Assembly (NCBI GenBank): GCA_040394635.1
Contig: JBEBRW010000026.1
Location: 4,804 to 68,803, forward strand
Origin: UBA5239 sp040394635
Lineage (GTDB): Bacteria > Verrucomicrobiota > Lentisphaeria > Victivallales > Victivallaceae
Direction of reading: 5' to 3'
Length of the DNA stretch: 64,000 bases
The stretch's first letter is position 1. Each line of letters starts with the position of its first letter. The translations under genes and the position numbers were made by a program. The notes beneath the pieces were generated by a model that was not told the origin of the DNA, did no database searches, and worked only from the letters and a program-made list of their open reading frames with translations. Shown one piece after another: positions 24,277 through 32,520 of this stretch.

Positions 24277-26970
24277 ATGAACAATGTTTTTGCGAAAATT
24301 TTGCGGGAAACAGACCGGGAGCGGCTTTATGACAACATCGAAAACCTGTGGAAGCGTGAACTGCCACAGACCTCCAAGGCACATGCCGGGGCTGCTGCGT
24401 ATACGCTGGAATTGTTGAACCAGGCCGGAATTGAAAATGCTGAAATCATTGATTTTCCGGCCGATGGAAAAACGACTTATCAGGATAAATGCATGCCGCT
24501 GGCCTGGGAGGCGTCGACCGGTAAACTGACCATCAAAATATCAGAGATTCATTTTGACGATCCGGTTGTCGCTGACTATCGGCGCCACTCGTTTCACCTG
24601 GTCAAAGGTTCGGTCGCCACTCCGCCTGGCGGACAAATGGCCGGAATCATCACGGAGGCGCAATTATTTGCCGGTGAGGATGCCGGGGGAGCGTTGGTCA
24701 TCTGCTCACCCGAAACCGTACCGGGTGCGGAAATTCTGGCAGCGGCGCTGGATATGGGCGCATTGGGATTGATTACCGATTATTATGTTCAGTCCTGCCG
24801 GGAAACTGCTCCGGACGCGGTCGGCTGGGTCACCGCCTGTACCGAGGGAATGCAGTGGCACGTACAGAGCGGGGACCGTCCGTTCATCTGCTTCAGTGTC
24901 GCGGCGCGCACTGGCGATCAATTGCGCCGGGCGGCGGAATGCGGCAAATTGACGGCGCTGGTCGAATGCGATGGACAGCGTTACGAAGGCGTTCTGCCGG
25001 TTGTCACCGCGCTGGTTCCCGGCAGGCAAAAGAAAGAATTCTGGCTGATGGCCCATCTCTATGAACCGATGAGCGATGACAATTCAACAGGGGTGGCCGG
25101 AGCCATTGAAATGGTCCGCTGCATCAAGGCATTGATCGCCAGAGGCGAGCTGCCGGAGCTGGAGTTTTCCATTCGGCTGGTGTTTGGCGCGGAATTGTAC
25201 GGGTTTGCGGCGTTTGCGGACTATTGCGGTGGTTTCCTGGGTGATAAAGCCATAGGCGCAGTCAATCTGGACAGCCTGATGGCGGGCAATCCGGGCCAGA
25301 ATTTACATGTTTACGCGGCAGCACCGGGCACGCCGTTTTTCGGCAATGCCCTGTTGGAAATGTTTCTGGATGATTGCGCGTTGCCGGTAACGAAATTCGT
25401 CGAGAGCGGCTGGTATGATGATGATACGTTCCTGAGCGATCAGACGGTTGGTTTACCCACCGTGTGGTTCATTGGAGTCGACAAAGCCTTCTGGCACAAT
25501 TCCGCGCTGACCATGCAGATGTTCGATTGCGATGTCTTTGCCCGGACCTGTGCATCCATCGGCACGTGGATTGTCGCCGTTACCACACTGAACCGGCAAG
25601 CGCTGCCGGATATGGTGACTCGTGCCGGGGCATATGCGTTGCGTCATATCACTGAGGAGTACCGGCGCGCAATGCGGCACAGCGATGCGGCTGACCGCAT
25701 GAAATACCGGTTACGGATCGATGTCGCCCGCTTGAATGATTTCCGCAAGGTGGCGGACATTCCGGAAATCGATCGCCAAATCGCCTTGGTTACGGCTGCT
25801 GCGGAGCAACTGCCCGGGTATCCGGCTGTCGAGAGTTACCGAGGCAAATGGTTCGACTATGTCGCTACCGTGATTCCTTCCCGCGCAGTGACCGGCTTTC
25901 CTTACGACCAGGGCAGGGTACCGAAAAAACTGCGGCGAATGCTGCCAGATCGGGTAATCTACGGTCCGTTTTCACGAATACTCTCCAATATGGACGGTCA
26001 AAAAAGTCTGCAACGCGTTATCCGTGAAGCGGAATGGGAAGAACAGGTAACGTTCGGCGACGCAGAAATAAAAAAATATCTCGGCGCGGTTATGTACCTT
26101 GGCGATTATGGTTATTTGCAGCTTGAATATCACCGGCAAGTGACGCGTCCCGACATGGTGAATGCGCTGCGCCGTATTGGAGTCAACTCCGGCGATTGCC
26201 TGTTTGTCCATAGCAGTATTTCCGCGTTCGGGCGGATTGATGGTGACGAGGAGGCGGTAATTGACGCGCTGCTGGAGGCGGTCGGCCCAACCGGAACCGT
26301 GCTGATGCCGACTTTTACCATGTCGTTCAGCTCTTTCGAAGGAGAGTTGAATAAAAACCGTGCTTACCGGCCATTCGACAAAAACGATTCCTCGCAAATC
26401 TGGGTCGGTTCGGTTCCCCGGGCGTTTTTGCTGCGTCCGGGTGTAATTCGAACGTCCCATGCGTCGCACTCGGTGGCCGGGTTTGGACCGCAGGCGGAAC
26501 CATGCCTGAAAGATCATCGCGAAAACGATCCGCCGGCCGGACCGACCAGTCCATTCGCCAAATTGATGTCAAATCAAGCGAAAATCCTTTATTTCGGCTG
26601 CGGGCTCGGTGCCAGTACGTTTCTGCATTTCCTGGAAACGGAGGCGAAGGTACCTTACCTGAAAAGCTCGGTTTGCCGGGTTAAAGATGAAAATGGGCAA
26701 CTCCGGACGGTTTATGTACCGCAAAACTTGCCCGGCGACCGTGATTTTTATCGCGATTCTGCCGGCAACAGCAAGTTTTTCAGTCGGGCCGCAGAGGCCG
26801 GATTGCAGATCAGTGAAGTTCACCTTGGCTCTGGCGAATTGCGCCTGATTGATGCTGGAGAACTCTATAATACCGGGATGAAACTACTGGCGGCGGAGCC
26901 GGATATTTTACTCTGCGACAGCAACGAATGCATGTTTTGCCGGAAATATCGTTCACCCCGGTACGAATAA
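24277..26970 (+). CDS. Fusion of M28-like zinc peptidase domain and aminoglycoside-3-N-acetyltransferase-like domain
   Basis: 897 residues. The N-terminal half has PA-like and M28 aminopeptidase folds. The five expected zinc ligands can be placed at H260, D268 (HLYEPMSDDNSTG), E306 (FGAELYG), D332 (NLDSL) and H407 (WHNS). The usual EE pair reads A305-E306, so the general base may be missing. From about residue 610 to the end it matches AAC(3)/YokD-type antibiotic acetyltransferases: GDCLFVHSSISAFGRIDG, GTVLMPTFTMSF and the histidine motif RTSHASHSVAGFGP. No signal peptide. It is last in the regulator-pseudopilin-DUF4838 operon. A role in acylating or deacylating an amino sugar is inferred; antibiotic resistance is not indicated. 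Confidence 0.82.
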   Translation: MNNVFAKILRETDRERLYDNIENLWKRELPQTSKAHAGAAAYTLELLNQAGIENAEIIDFPADGKTTYQDKCMPLAWEASTGKLTIKISEIHFDDPVVADYRRHSFHLVKGSVATPPGGQMAGIITEAQLFAGEDAGGALVICSPETVPGAEILAAALDMGALGLITDYYVQSCRETAPDAVGWVTACTEGMQWHVQSGDRPFICFSVAARTGDQLRRAAECGKLTALVECDGQRYEGVLPVVTALVPGRQKKEFWLMAHLYEPMSDDNSTGVAGAIEMVRCIKALIARGELPELEFSIRLVFGAELYGFAAFADYCGGFLGDKAIGAVNLDSLMAGNPGQNLHVYAAAPGTPFFGNALLEMFLDDCALPVTKFVESGWYDDDTFLSDQTVGLPTVWFIGVDKAFWHNSALTMQMFDCDVFARTCASIGTWIVAVTTLNRQALPDMVTRAGAYALRHITEEYRRAMRHSDAADRMKYRLRIDVARLNDFRKVADIPEIDRQIALVTAAAEQLPGYPAVESYRGKWFDYVATVIPSRAVTGFPYDQGRVPKKLRRMLPDRVIYGPFSRILSNMDGQKSLQRVIREAEWEEQVTFGDAEIKKYLGAVMYLGDYGYLQLEYHRQVTRPDMVNALRRIGVNSGDCLFVHSSISAFGRIDGDEEAVIDALLEAVGPTGTVLMPTFTMSFSSFEGELNKNRAYRPFDKNDSSQIWVGSVPRAFLLRPGVIRTSHASHSVAGFGPQAEPCLKDHRENDPPAGPTSPFAKLMSNQAKILYFGCGLGASTFLHFLETEAKVPYLKSSVCRVKDENGQLRTVYVPQNLPGDRDFYRDSAGNSKFFSRAAEAGLQISEVHLGSGELRLIDAGELYNTGMKLLAAEPDILLCDSNECMFCRKYRSPRYE

Positions 26971-26994
26971 ATCAAAACCTCGAAACCATTGGCG

Positions 26995-27969
26995 TTATTT
27001 GAATAAATTTTCGCTCTTTCTGGTTTCGTCCATCGGCAAGCGGTGGCCGTGCCAGCCGGGTTCGGAGATCCAGCGTTTTTCATCGGGTTTGAATTCGGTT
27101 TCTTCGAAGGTCAGCGTGGTTCTGATGGTGGCCACTTCCTTGATGGCTTCGGGGGATTCGAAATTGACTACGTCCACGTTCAGCATCAGGGGCTTGGCCG
27201 GCGGGTTGAGCGAGGCGAAGACCGTGCTCCAGGTGCCGCCGGCGAGCAGGGGACGCGGCATGACGCAGAATCTGCGGAATGCCACTACTTTGCCGGATTT
27301 GTCCAGCAGTTCGAACATGCAGTAGATATGAGTGCCGCCGGTCAGGGTTCTCAGTCGTTCCGGATTGAGGCGGGCGGGATCGATGTTATAGTAGCTCAGG
27401 TATTTGGCGTCGCGCGGGGTTTTGTAAATACGCAGGACGGTGCTGTCCTTGGTCTGATGCGGGGTTTCCTCGAAACCGAGGTGCGGCAAGACGCTTTCGA
27501 GCTGCTGCACGAAGGCCTGGTATTTTTCCTGATTCAAGCTGATTTGGTAGTTGATGTAGATGAACTGCCTGCCTTCTTTATCCACCCAGGGAATCCTGCT
27601 CACGGGGAAAACGGTATAGCAGTCGCCGTAGGATTCGAGTGCTGCCATGATCAGGTCGGATTTGATCTGCTTGCCGGAGCGCCTGTTTGCGGTGACGGCA
27701 TCGTCGTCGGAGTCTGCTTCGGACCATTGACTGCCGTCGACCCGGGCTTTGAGCTTAACGGTGAATATGCCGTTTTCGAGTTGCGGTGCTTCGAGCATTT
27801 CCCAGCCGATGATCCTGCCGGAGGTGGCCTGGGTGATGGTGAGGCGGGCGTCTTCAATCGCCTTGGCGTAGGTTTCGCCGTGTCCCGAGGCGGATACCGT
27901 CTCGATTTTAGCGGCCGAAACGACCAGCGTCAGCAGTGATAACAGAAATATCGGTATAATTTTGTTCAT
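26995..27969 (-). CDS. Exported protein with LPP20/FlgT-like N-terminal domain
   Basis: 324 residues, signal peptide MNKIIPIFLLSLLTLVVSAA. The segment VSASGHGETYAKAIEDARLT and following residues resemble the LPP20/FlgT N-terminal fold, in which a Gly-rich start leads to a helix with repeated alanines, found in envelope proteins. The remaining 200 residues are beta-rich and unrecognised. It is convergent with the fusion gene (24 bases apart) and monocistronic as far as seen. It is probably periplasmic or outer-membrane associated. Confidence 0.7.
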   Translation of the reverse strand: MNKIIPIFLLSLLTLVVSAAKIETVSASGHGETYAKAIEDARLTITQATSGRIIGWEMLEAPQLENGIFTVKLKARVDGSQWSEADSDDDAVTANRRSGKQIKSDLIMAALESYGDCYTVFPVSRIPWVDKEGRQFIYINYQISLNQEKYQAFVQQLESVLPHLGFEETPHQTKDSTVLRIYKTPRDAKYLSYYNIDPARLNPERLRTLTGGTHIYCMFELLDKSGKVVAFRRFCVMPRPLLAGGTWSTVFASLNPPAKPLMLNVDVVNFESPEAIKEVATIRTTLTFEETEFKPDEKRWISEPGWHGHRLPMDETRKSENLFK

Positions 27970-28137
27970 TTCAGTGTCCCTTCATTTTTCATTGAATTTT
28001 TTACATGTATTTACTATAGAGCAATTATGACGAATTTCACCGTCGGAAAGTTGTTTTATGCGAAAATTTTTTAACAGGACCGGATTTTGCGGTTTTGGCT
28101 GGTTCCGGGAAATTTCCGGAAATTTTCTTGAAAGCAC

Positions 28138-28179
28138 TTGATATTTGGAATAAAATGGATTATATTGGAATAGAATGGA
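28138..28179 (+). promoter_or_regulatory. mraZ promoter with four TGGA boxes in 10-bp register
   Basis: TTGATA (28138-28143), a 17-base spacer and TATATT (28161-28166). TGGA occurs at 28146, 28156, 28166 and 28176, exactly 10 bases apart, across the spacer and -10 box. MraZ rings are known to bind short G-rich repeats (TGGG-type) spaced by about one helical turn upstream of their own gene. This tract fits that pattern and would repress. Confidence 0.8.
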
Positions 28180-28220
28180 AAAGATTTTTGAAAATTATGT
28201 GATGAAGGCAGGGTAGGAAC

Positions 28221-28697
28221 ATGTTGGCATTTTGCGGACAGGACCGATGCCAGATCGATGCGAACGGCCGGGTGAAGCTGAGCCCCCGCGTGATCAATGA
28301 TTTCATTGAGAAATGCAGCGGGGAGATCGTTATGCATTGCTTGCCGGAAGGGGCTGTGGCCATTTATCCGGAAAGCATTTACCTGGAAATGCGTCGCCGG
28401 GAGGAAGCCCCCGCCGTACGCGCGGCCACGAGCATGGTGTTCCGGCGCGAAATGCGGCGGTTCGGGGCGCTGAGCAGCGCCGACCGGATCACGGCGCAGG
28501 GCCGGCTGACCATTCCGCATGGTTTTCGGGAACACGGCGGGCTGTTGCCCGGTACGGATATTGTCGTTGTCGGAGTTGAGATAGGGGTCGAACTCTGGAG
28601 TGCCGAGCGCTGGAATGCAGAGCTGGCAAAAATGAATGAACATGCCATTACCCGCGGAGAAAGCGAAATGGCGGATGACTTGATCATCAGAAATTGA
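28221..28697 (+). CDS. mraZ: MraZ-like transcriptional regulator (orphan)
   Basis: 158 residues with two SpoVT-AbrB-like halves. The first is LAFCGQDRCQIDANGRVKLS with the D-x-x-GR signature. The second is ALSSADRITAQGRLTIPHGF, followed by the terminal ELWSAERWNAEL typical of MraZ. MraZ forms ring-shaped oligomers that bind tandem repeats before the dcw cluster. The usual neighbours rsmH, ftsL and ftsI are absent; a small membrane protein follows instead. The operator-like repeats upstream support autoregulation. AGGA precedes the ATG. It may be a second, non-dcw MraZ. Confidence 0.88.
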   Translation: MLAFCGQDRCQIDANGRVKLSPRVINDFIEKCSGEIVMHCLPEGAVAIYPESIYLEMRRREEAPAVRAATSMVFRREMRRFGALSSADRITAQGRLTIPHGFREHGGLLPGTDIVVVGVEIGVELWSAERWNAELAKMNEHAITRGESEMADDLIIRN

Positions 28698-28713
28698 CAG
28701 GAGGTGTAGGATC

Positions 28714-28983
28714 ATGCTTATGGCGCACAAGAGATTGCTGTTCTTCGGCGTGCTCACCATTCTGTCGCTGATGCTGGCCGGTGCGGGCCGGGTGACGGGA
28801 GCGATTTTCAGTGAAATGGACGAGCGCAAGCTTGAAAAGGCTCAATTGACTGAGCTGGTGCTGAAAATGCTTCCGACCATTCCGCCCCAATACCATGAAC
28901 AATGGAAACTGGCCGCTCAGGAAAATCCCGAATTACTGCTTAAATTCAATACCACAGACTTCGGTTTTCACCCCACCCGTTAA
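28714..28983 (+). CDS. Small single-pass membrane protein of unknown function
   Basis: 89 residues; RBS AGGAGGT lies 8 bases before the ATG. One hydrophobic segment (about 8-27) is followed by a charged region (SEMDERKLEKAQLTELVLKM) that may form a short helix, then a Pro-rich part. It takes the place where ftsL-type genes follow mraZ, but FtsL's leucine coiled coil is not apparent. It is 17 bases after mraZ and likely co-transcribed. Confidence 0.65.
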   Translation: MLMAHKRLLFFGVLTILSLMLAGAGRVTGAIFSEMDERKLEKAQLTELVLKMLPTIPPQYHEQWKLAAQENPELLLKFNTTDFGFHPTR

Positions 28984-28993
28984 CCGAAGCCTG
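28955..28993 (+). terminator. Hairpin overlapping the end of the small membrane protein gene
   Basis: CAG-a-CTTCGGTT pairs with AACCGAAG-c-CTG (28955-28966 with 28982-28993), 11 pairs with one mismatch and a 15-base loop containing most of the last codons. No T run follows, so termination strength is doubtful. Confidence 0.45.
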
Positions 28994-29064
28994 TGGCTAT
29001 CATTCAAAATCATGCAATACGAGGCACTACGCGCCCTGTATTTATCCGTAATCTGATAATCGAA

Positions 29065-31116
29065 TTAACAAGTAATCCTTTTGGTATATTCCTGTAATTC
29101 ATCTTTTATATCCTCTTCCTGGTTTATTTTTTCAAGACGATGGCGCCGTTGGGGGGGGACTTTGGCGGAGCCGGAGGCTTCGCGGTTGTTCCAGAGGTCG
29201 CGCATCGGTACGGGCAGTGTGATTTCCTGCTCGGTGGAGGTCATATTATAGACGAAGTAGCACTCGCCGCGTTTGTTCACGCGGAGTGTATCGGGAATCC
29301 CCGGCAGTACGGGGGCGATGCCACTGGCAGTCAGCATGTCGCCATAGAAATCCGTCAGGAAATCCAGGCCGGTTCGCGCGCCGAGGTAGTACGCTTTGCC
29401 TTTGCCATGGTTCTTCACGGTCAGGGCCGGGACTCCGGCGAAGAATTCATCGGTGTAGTCCGCAAGTGTTTCCGCGCCTTCAGGGCGGAGATATTCGGCC
29501 ATTTCCTCGACCTTGTACTCCTTGCCTTTGTATCGCAGAGAACGGGCATCGGTCGGTTCGAAACAGTCGATATCGTCGTTCCAGACGCCGAAGAATTCGC
29601 GCATTTCCGGGCCGCCGGGATTGCCGCCGAAGAAACAGTTGTTATTTTCGTCCACATAGCCGGAGAGATAAGTCACGATCAGCGTGCCGCCATCGGCCAC
29701 AAACTGCCGCATGCGTTCGGCCACGCCGGGTTTGAACATGAACAGCATTGGAGCAATCAGCAGTTTATAGGGCGAAAAATCGCAGGTGCTTTCGATGACC
29801 GCGAGTGGAATATTGTGCCGCATCAGGCTCTGGTAATGGCCGACGATGGTGTCTTTGGTTTTCTTGAGCTGTCTGCCTCCGCAACAATTGGAAATGTCCA
29901 GCGCCCAGTTCGATTCCCAGTCAAAAATCACTGCGGCCTGTGGTTTGATTCGAGAGTCCACCAGCTGGTCCAGTACGGGTAGTTTGCGACCGTACTCAGC
30001 CACTTCTTTGAACATGCGGGATTGATCGGTGCCGTCGTGTCCGACTACCGCACCATGATATTTCTCACAGTTGCCGAGTCCCTTGCGCCACTGGAAATAC
30101 AAGGTGCCGTCGGCTCCATGGCCGATAGCGAGCAGCATTTCACGCTCAAGCTCGTTCGGGCGGCGCATTTTCGGATGTTTCACGTAGTTCGGGATACCCG
30201 GACACGATTCCATCATGAAGAACGGTTTATCGAGCATGGTGTAATGCATGTCGTGCATCATGGCAAACAACGCGACCACATTTTCCGTCTGTCCGTTATA
30301 CCAGTGCGGATAGCAATCGTCGCAGATGAAATCGCAAACTCCGGCAATCCGCCAGAAGTCCAGCCAGGGGTGAAATCCCATCATATTGGTCATGGCCGGC
30401 GCGTCGGAGAACTCCCGGACCGCCGCTACTTCCATGCGCATGAAATCGGTGATCTGCCAGGAGTTGAATCGCAGCCAGTCCAACCGGGCGGTTTCGGAGC
30501 AATCATCGATCGGATTGACCTGATGCCAGTCTGTAATGGTGTGGCTCCAGAAAGCCGACCAGTAAGCCCGGTTCAGATTTGTCAGCGTGCCGTAGCGCCG
30601 CTTGAGAAATTCGTGAAAATTTCCCAGGCAAAGCTCACAGAAGCATGCGCCGTTGTATTCATTGCTGATATGCCAGCCGCCGAGGGCGGGATGCGCCGCA
30701 TAGCGCTCGGCCAGCTTGCGGTTGATGGCGGCGGTTTTGCTCCGCATGACCGGAGAACTCCAGCAATGATTGTGCCGGTCATTCCATTTGGCGCGAATGC
30801 CTTTTTCATCGACACGGTTGGTTTCCGGGTAGTTGCAACTGAGCCAGGCGGGGCGGCCCCCGCTCGGCGTCGCCAGAAAAACTTTTTTGCCGCCGGTCGC
30901 ACAGCGGTTCATGACATCATCCATCCAGCCGAAGTCGAACTTGCCTTCTTCAACTTCAGTCTGTCCCCAGCCGAATATGCCCACGGAAAACGTGTTGCAG
31001 TTGGCCAGGTCCATCAGTTTGAAGTCTGCGTCGATGACTTCGGGGTAATTGCGCCATTGATCGGGGTTGTAATCCCCACCGTGCAGGATGTGCGGGAAAT
31101 TTTTTATGATCGTCAT
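29065..31116 (-). CDS. GH42 beta-galactosidase with a poly-C frameshift at its 3' end
   Basis: 683 residues from the ATG with AAGGAAAG upstream. Family GH42: acid/base E153 in GGWHISNEYNGACFCELC (with the metal-binding cysteines) and nucleophile E303 in FFMMESCPGIPNY. No signal peptide, so it acts on imported galactosides. Eight cytosines in a row (minus strand, 29158-29151) shift the frame. With seven, the protein would end PPNGAIVLKK and stop at 29124, the expected GH42 end; as given, about 20 unrelated residues follow. This is either a sequencing error or a real slip. The gene is downstream-most of the minus-strand saccharide cluster. Confidence 0.92.
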   Translation of the reverse strand: MTIIKNFPHILHGGDYNPDQWRNYPEVIDADFKLMDLANCNTFSVGIFGWGQTEVEEGKFDFGWMDDVMNRCATGGKKVFLATPSGGRPAWLSCNYPETNRVDEKGIRAKWNDRHNHCWSSPVMRSKTAAINRKLAERYAAHPALGGWHISNEYNGACFCELCLGNFHEFLKRRYGTLTNLNRAYWSAFWSHTITDWHQVNPIDDCSETARLDWLRFNSWQITDFMRMEVAAVREFSDAPAMTNMMGFHPWLDFWRIAGVCDFICDDCYPHWYNGQTENVVALFAMMHDMHYTMLDKPFFMMESCPGIPNYVKHPKMRRPNELEREMLLAIGHGADGTLYFQWRKGLGNCEKYHGAVVGHDGTDQSRMFKEVAEYGRKLPVLDQLVDSRIKPQAAVIFDWESNWALDISNCCGGRQLKKTKDTIVGHYQSLMRHNIPLAVIESTCDFSPYKLLIAPMLFMFKPGVAERMRQFVADGGTLIVTYLSGYVDENNNCFFGGNPGGPEMREFFGVWNDDIDCFEPTDARSLRYKGKEYKVEEMAEYLRPEGAETLADYTDEFFAGVPALTVKNHGKGKAYYLGARTGLDFLTDFYGDMLTASGIAPVLPGIPDTLRVNKRGECYFVYNMTSTEQEITLPVPMRDLWNNREASGSAKVPPQRRHRLEKINQEEDIKDELQEYTKRITC

Positions 31117-31143
31117 GGTTCTTTCCTTGGCTGTGTTTTTTTG

Positions 31144-31258
31144 ATTGGATTTTATAAAAGGGAAAACTATATCAATTAATATAACACCAAAACAAGTAAT
31201 AAAAATACTTTTTATGGTATATTGGGATATGTTAAATGGTATTATGATAAAATCCAAT
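31144..31258 (-). promoter_or_regulatory. GH42 promoter region flanked by 12-bp inverted repeats
   Basis: ATTGGATTTTAT (31144-31155) and ATAAAATCCAAT (31247-31258) form a perfect inverted pair with 91 bases between. On the minus strand TTGTTT (31195-31190) and TATAGT (31171-31166) give a possible promoter with an 18-base spacer. The repeats could be paired operators acting by looping, or ends of a small inserted element. Confidence 0.5.
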
Positions 31259-31273
31259 ACCTCCCATCTGAGA

Positions 31274-31690
31274 TCACCAGTCGATGTAAGCGCCGCCGCG
31301 GCAATGTTTCAGATAATTGAGGGCATGGACCTGTCCGGTCATTTCGAGTTTTCCCCGATAAACCGGATCATGCCAGCCTTCGATATCGATGTTGCCGCGA
31401 TAGCCGAAGCGGCGCAGTTCGCTGATGATATCGGTCCAGTTGCTGTCGCCGAAACCGGGCGTGCGGTGCCAGACGTATTGCTCCGGGCCGGAAATGCCGT
31501 GTTTGTCAATGATATTCTGCCGGATGGTCGCATCCTTGCCGTGGATATGCATATAGAATAAGGAATACTTCTCGCAGGTGCACTTGACGGGTTCGAGGGG
31601 AACCTGGCTGGCCTCATGGTTTACGCAAACGGGCCTGTTTTCGGTGTGCGGGGCCGGGAATCGGATCATTGACGGCGGTGTGCATGGCCG
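31274..31690 (-). pseudogene. 5'-truncated sugar phosphate isomerase/epimerase
   Basis: Only about the C-terminal 130 residues of a xylose-isomerase-like TIM barrel remain: VCVNHEASQVPLEP, FYMHIHGKDA, GNIDIEGWHDPVYRG and a normal end. The segment upstream in frame is not barrel-like and runs into the Dam relic. The left boundary near 31690 is approximate. It is a broken partner of the GH42 gene below. Confidence 0.75.
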
Positions 31691-31709
31691 GTGTGCGCGG
31701 AAATGAAAA

Positions 31710-31734
31710 GCCCCGGCGTTTTGACGGCCAGGGC
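31710..31734 (-). terminator. Rho-independent terminator behind the Dam relic
   Basis: On the minus strand GCCCTGG(C)CGT-caaa-ACGCCGGGGC forms about 10 pairs with one bulge and is followed by TTTTC. The form resembles phage terminators. It supports the view that the Dam relic arrived with its own transcription unit. Confidence 0.65.
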
Positions 31735-31752
31735 ATGTGTGTGTGGATTGGA

Positions 31753-32520
31753 TCAGCGGAATCGGCGCATCGCTTCGGGGTTGCGCCAGATGCATTCGAC
31801 GCGCTGCTGCTTGGCTTTGACGTTGCCCTGGCCCTGGAGTCCGCTGACGCGGGTTCGTCCGGCAGCCGAACAAACGACGTCGACCGTCTGCATATCCCAG
31901 CCAGCGTCCATCAGCGGCGCGTACAACGGGCTATTGTAGCCGCTTAAAACGACCGCGTCGGCATAATCCATCAACGCGCGGATCAGCGCTTCGTAATCGC
32001 TGTCTTTGAGCTCATGGTCATACCCACCGGCTTTGCGGGTACCGGTGACATACGGCGGATCGCAATAAGCCAGATAGCCCGGCCCGGAAAACCGCTTCAG
32101 GATATCGCGCCAGTCGCAGCATTCGATCTGAACCTGCTGAACGCGCTCATGGACTTTCGGCAGGTTCTCGAAACTCGATTTCCAGCGGTCTGTACAGCTC
32201 GTATTGATGCCGGTCCCCCAGGAAGCGCCGAACTGCCCGCCGAAGCTCTGCCGGGCTACGTAATACCACCGGACGGCCTGTTCGACGGGATCATGGATCG
32301 CGGGCCAGGTGCGCAGAAATTCCTCGTACAACTCGCGGCTGTACGGCAGTAGCGTGGCCCGCGCCATGAACTAGCCGAAGTAATCAGGATCGGAGATCAC
32401 CCGGAAGAAGTTGACCAGCGCCCGGTTGACGTCATTATAGACCTCCACTTTGCATGGCTCCTTCGCGATCAGGATCGACGCGCCGCCGCCGAACGGCTCC
32501 ACATAGCTCCTATAGGGGCC
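31753..32520 (-). pseudogene. Phage-type DNA adenine methylase (Dam/MT-D12) relic
   Basis: Two in-frame pieces of one D12-class adenine methylase. The upstream piece has YVEPFGGGASILIAKEP and VEVYNDVNRALVNFFRVI; it reads to a TAG at 32373-32371. After that the same frame continues with ARATLLPYSRELYEEF, the catalytic YLAYCDPPYV (DPPY) and VVLSGYNSPLYAPLM. The N-terminal SAM loop is missing because the left part joins the truncated GH43 gene at about 32515-32525. The enzyme would methylate adenine in short palindromes such as GATC, but truncation and the TAG make it very probably inactive. Likely prophage-derived. Confidence 0.82.

Noticed and set aside
24277..26970. Aminoglycoside resistance gene
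   Set aside because: The AAC(3)-like half is fused to a peptidase-like domain in a glycan operon; many AAC(3)-fold proteins do not act on antibiotics, so a resistance call is unsupported.
31200..31260. Direct regulation of GH42 by the 19316 regulator
   Set aside because: TGGTAT half-sites occur but not as the spaced palindrome seen before the regulator gene; the evidence is insufficient for a feature.
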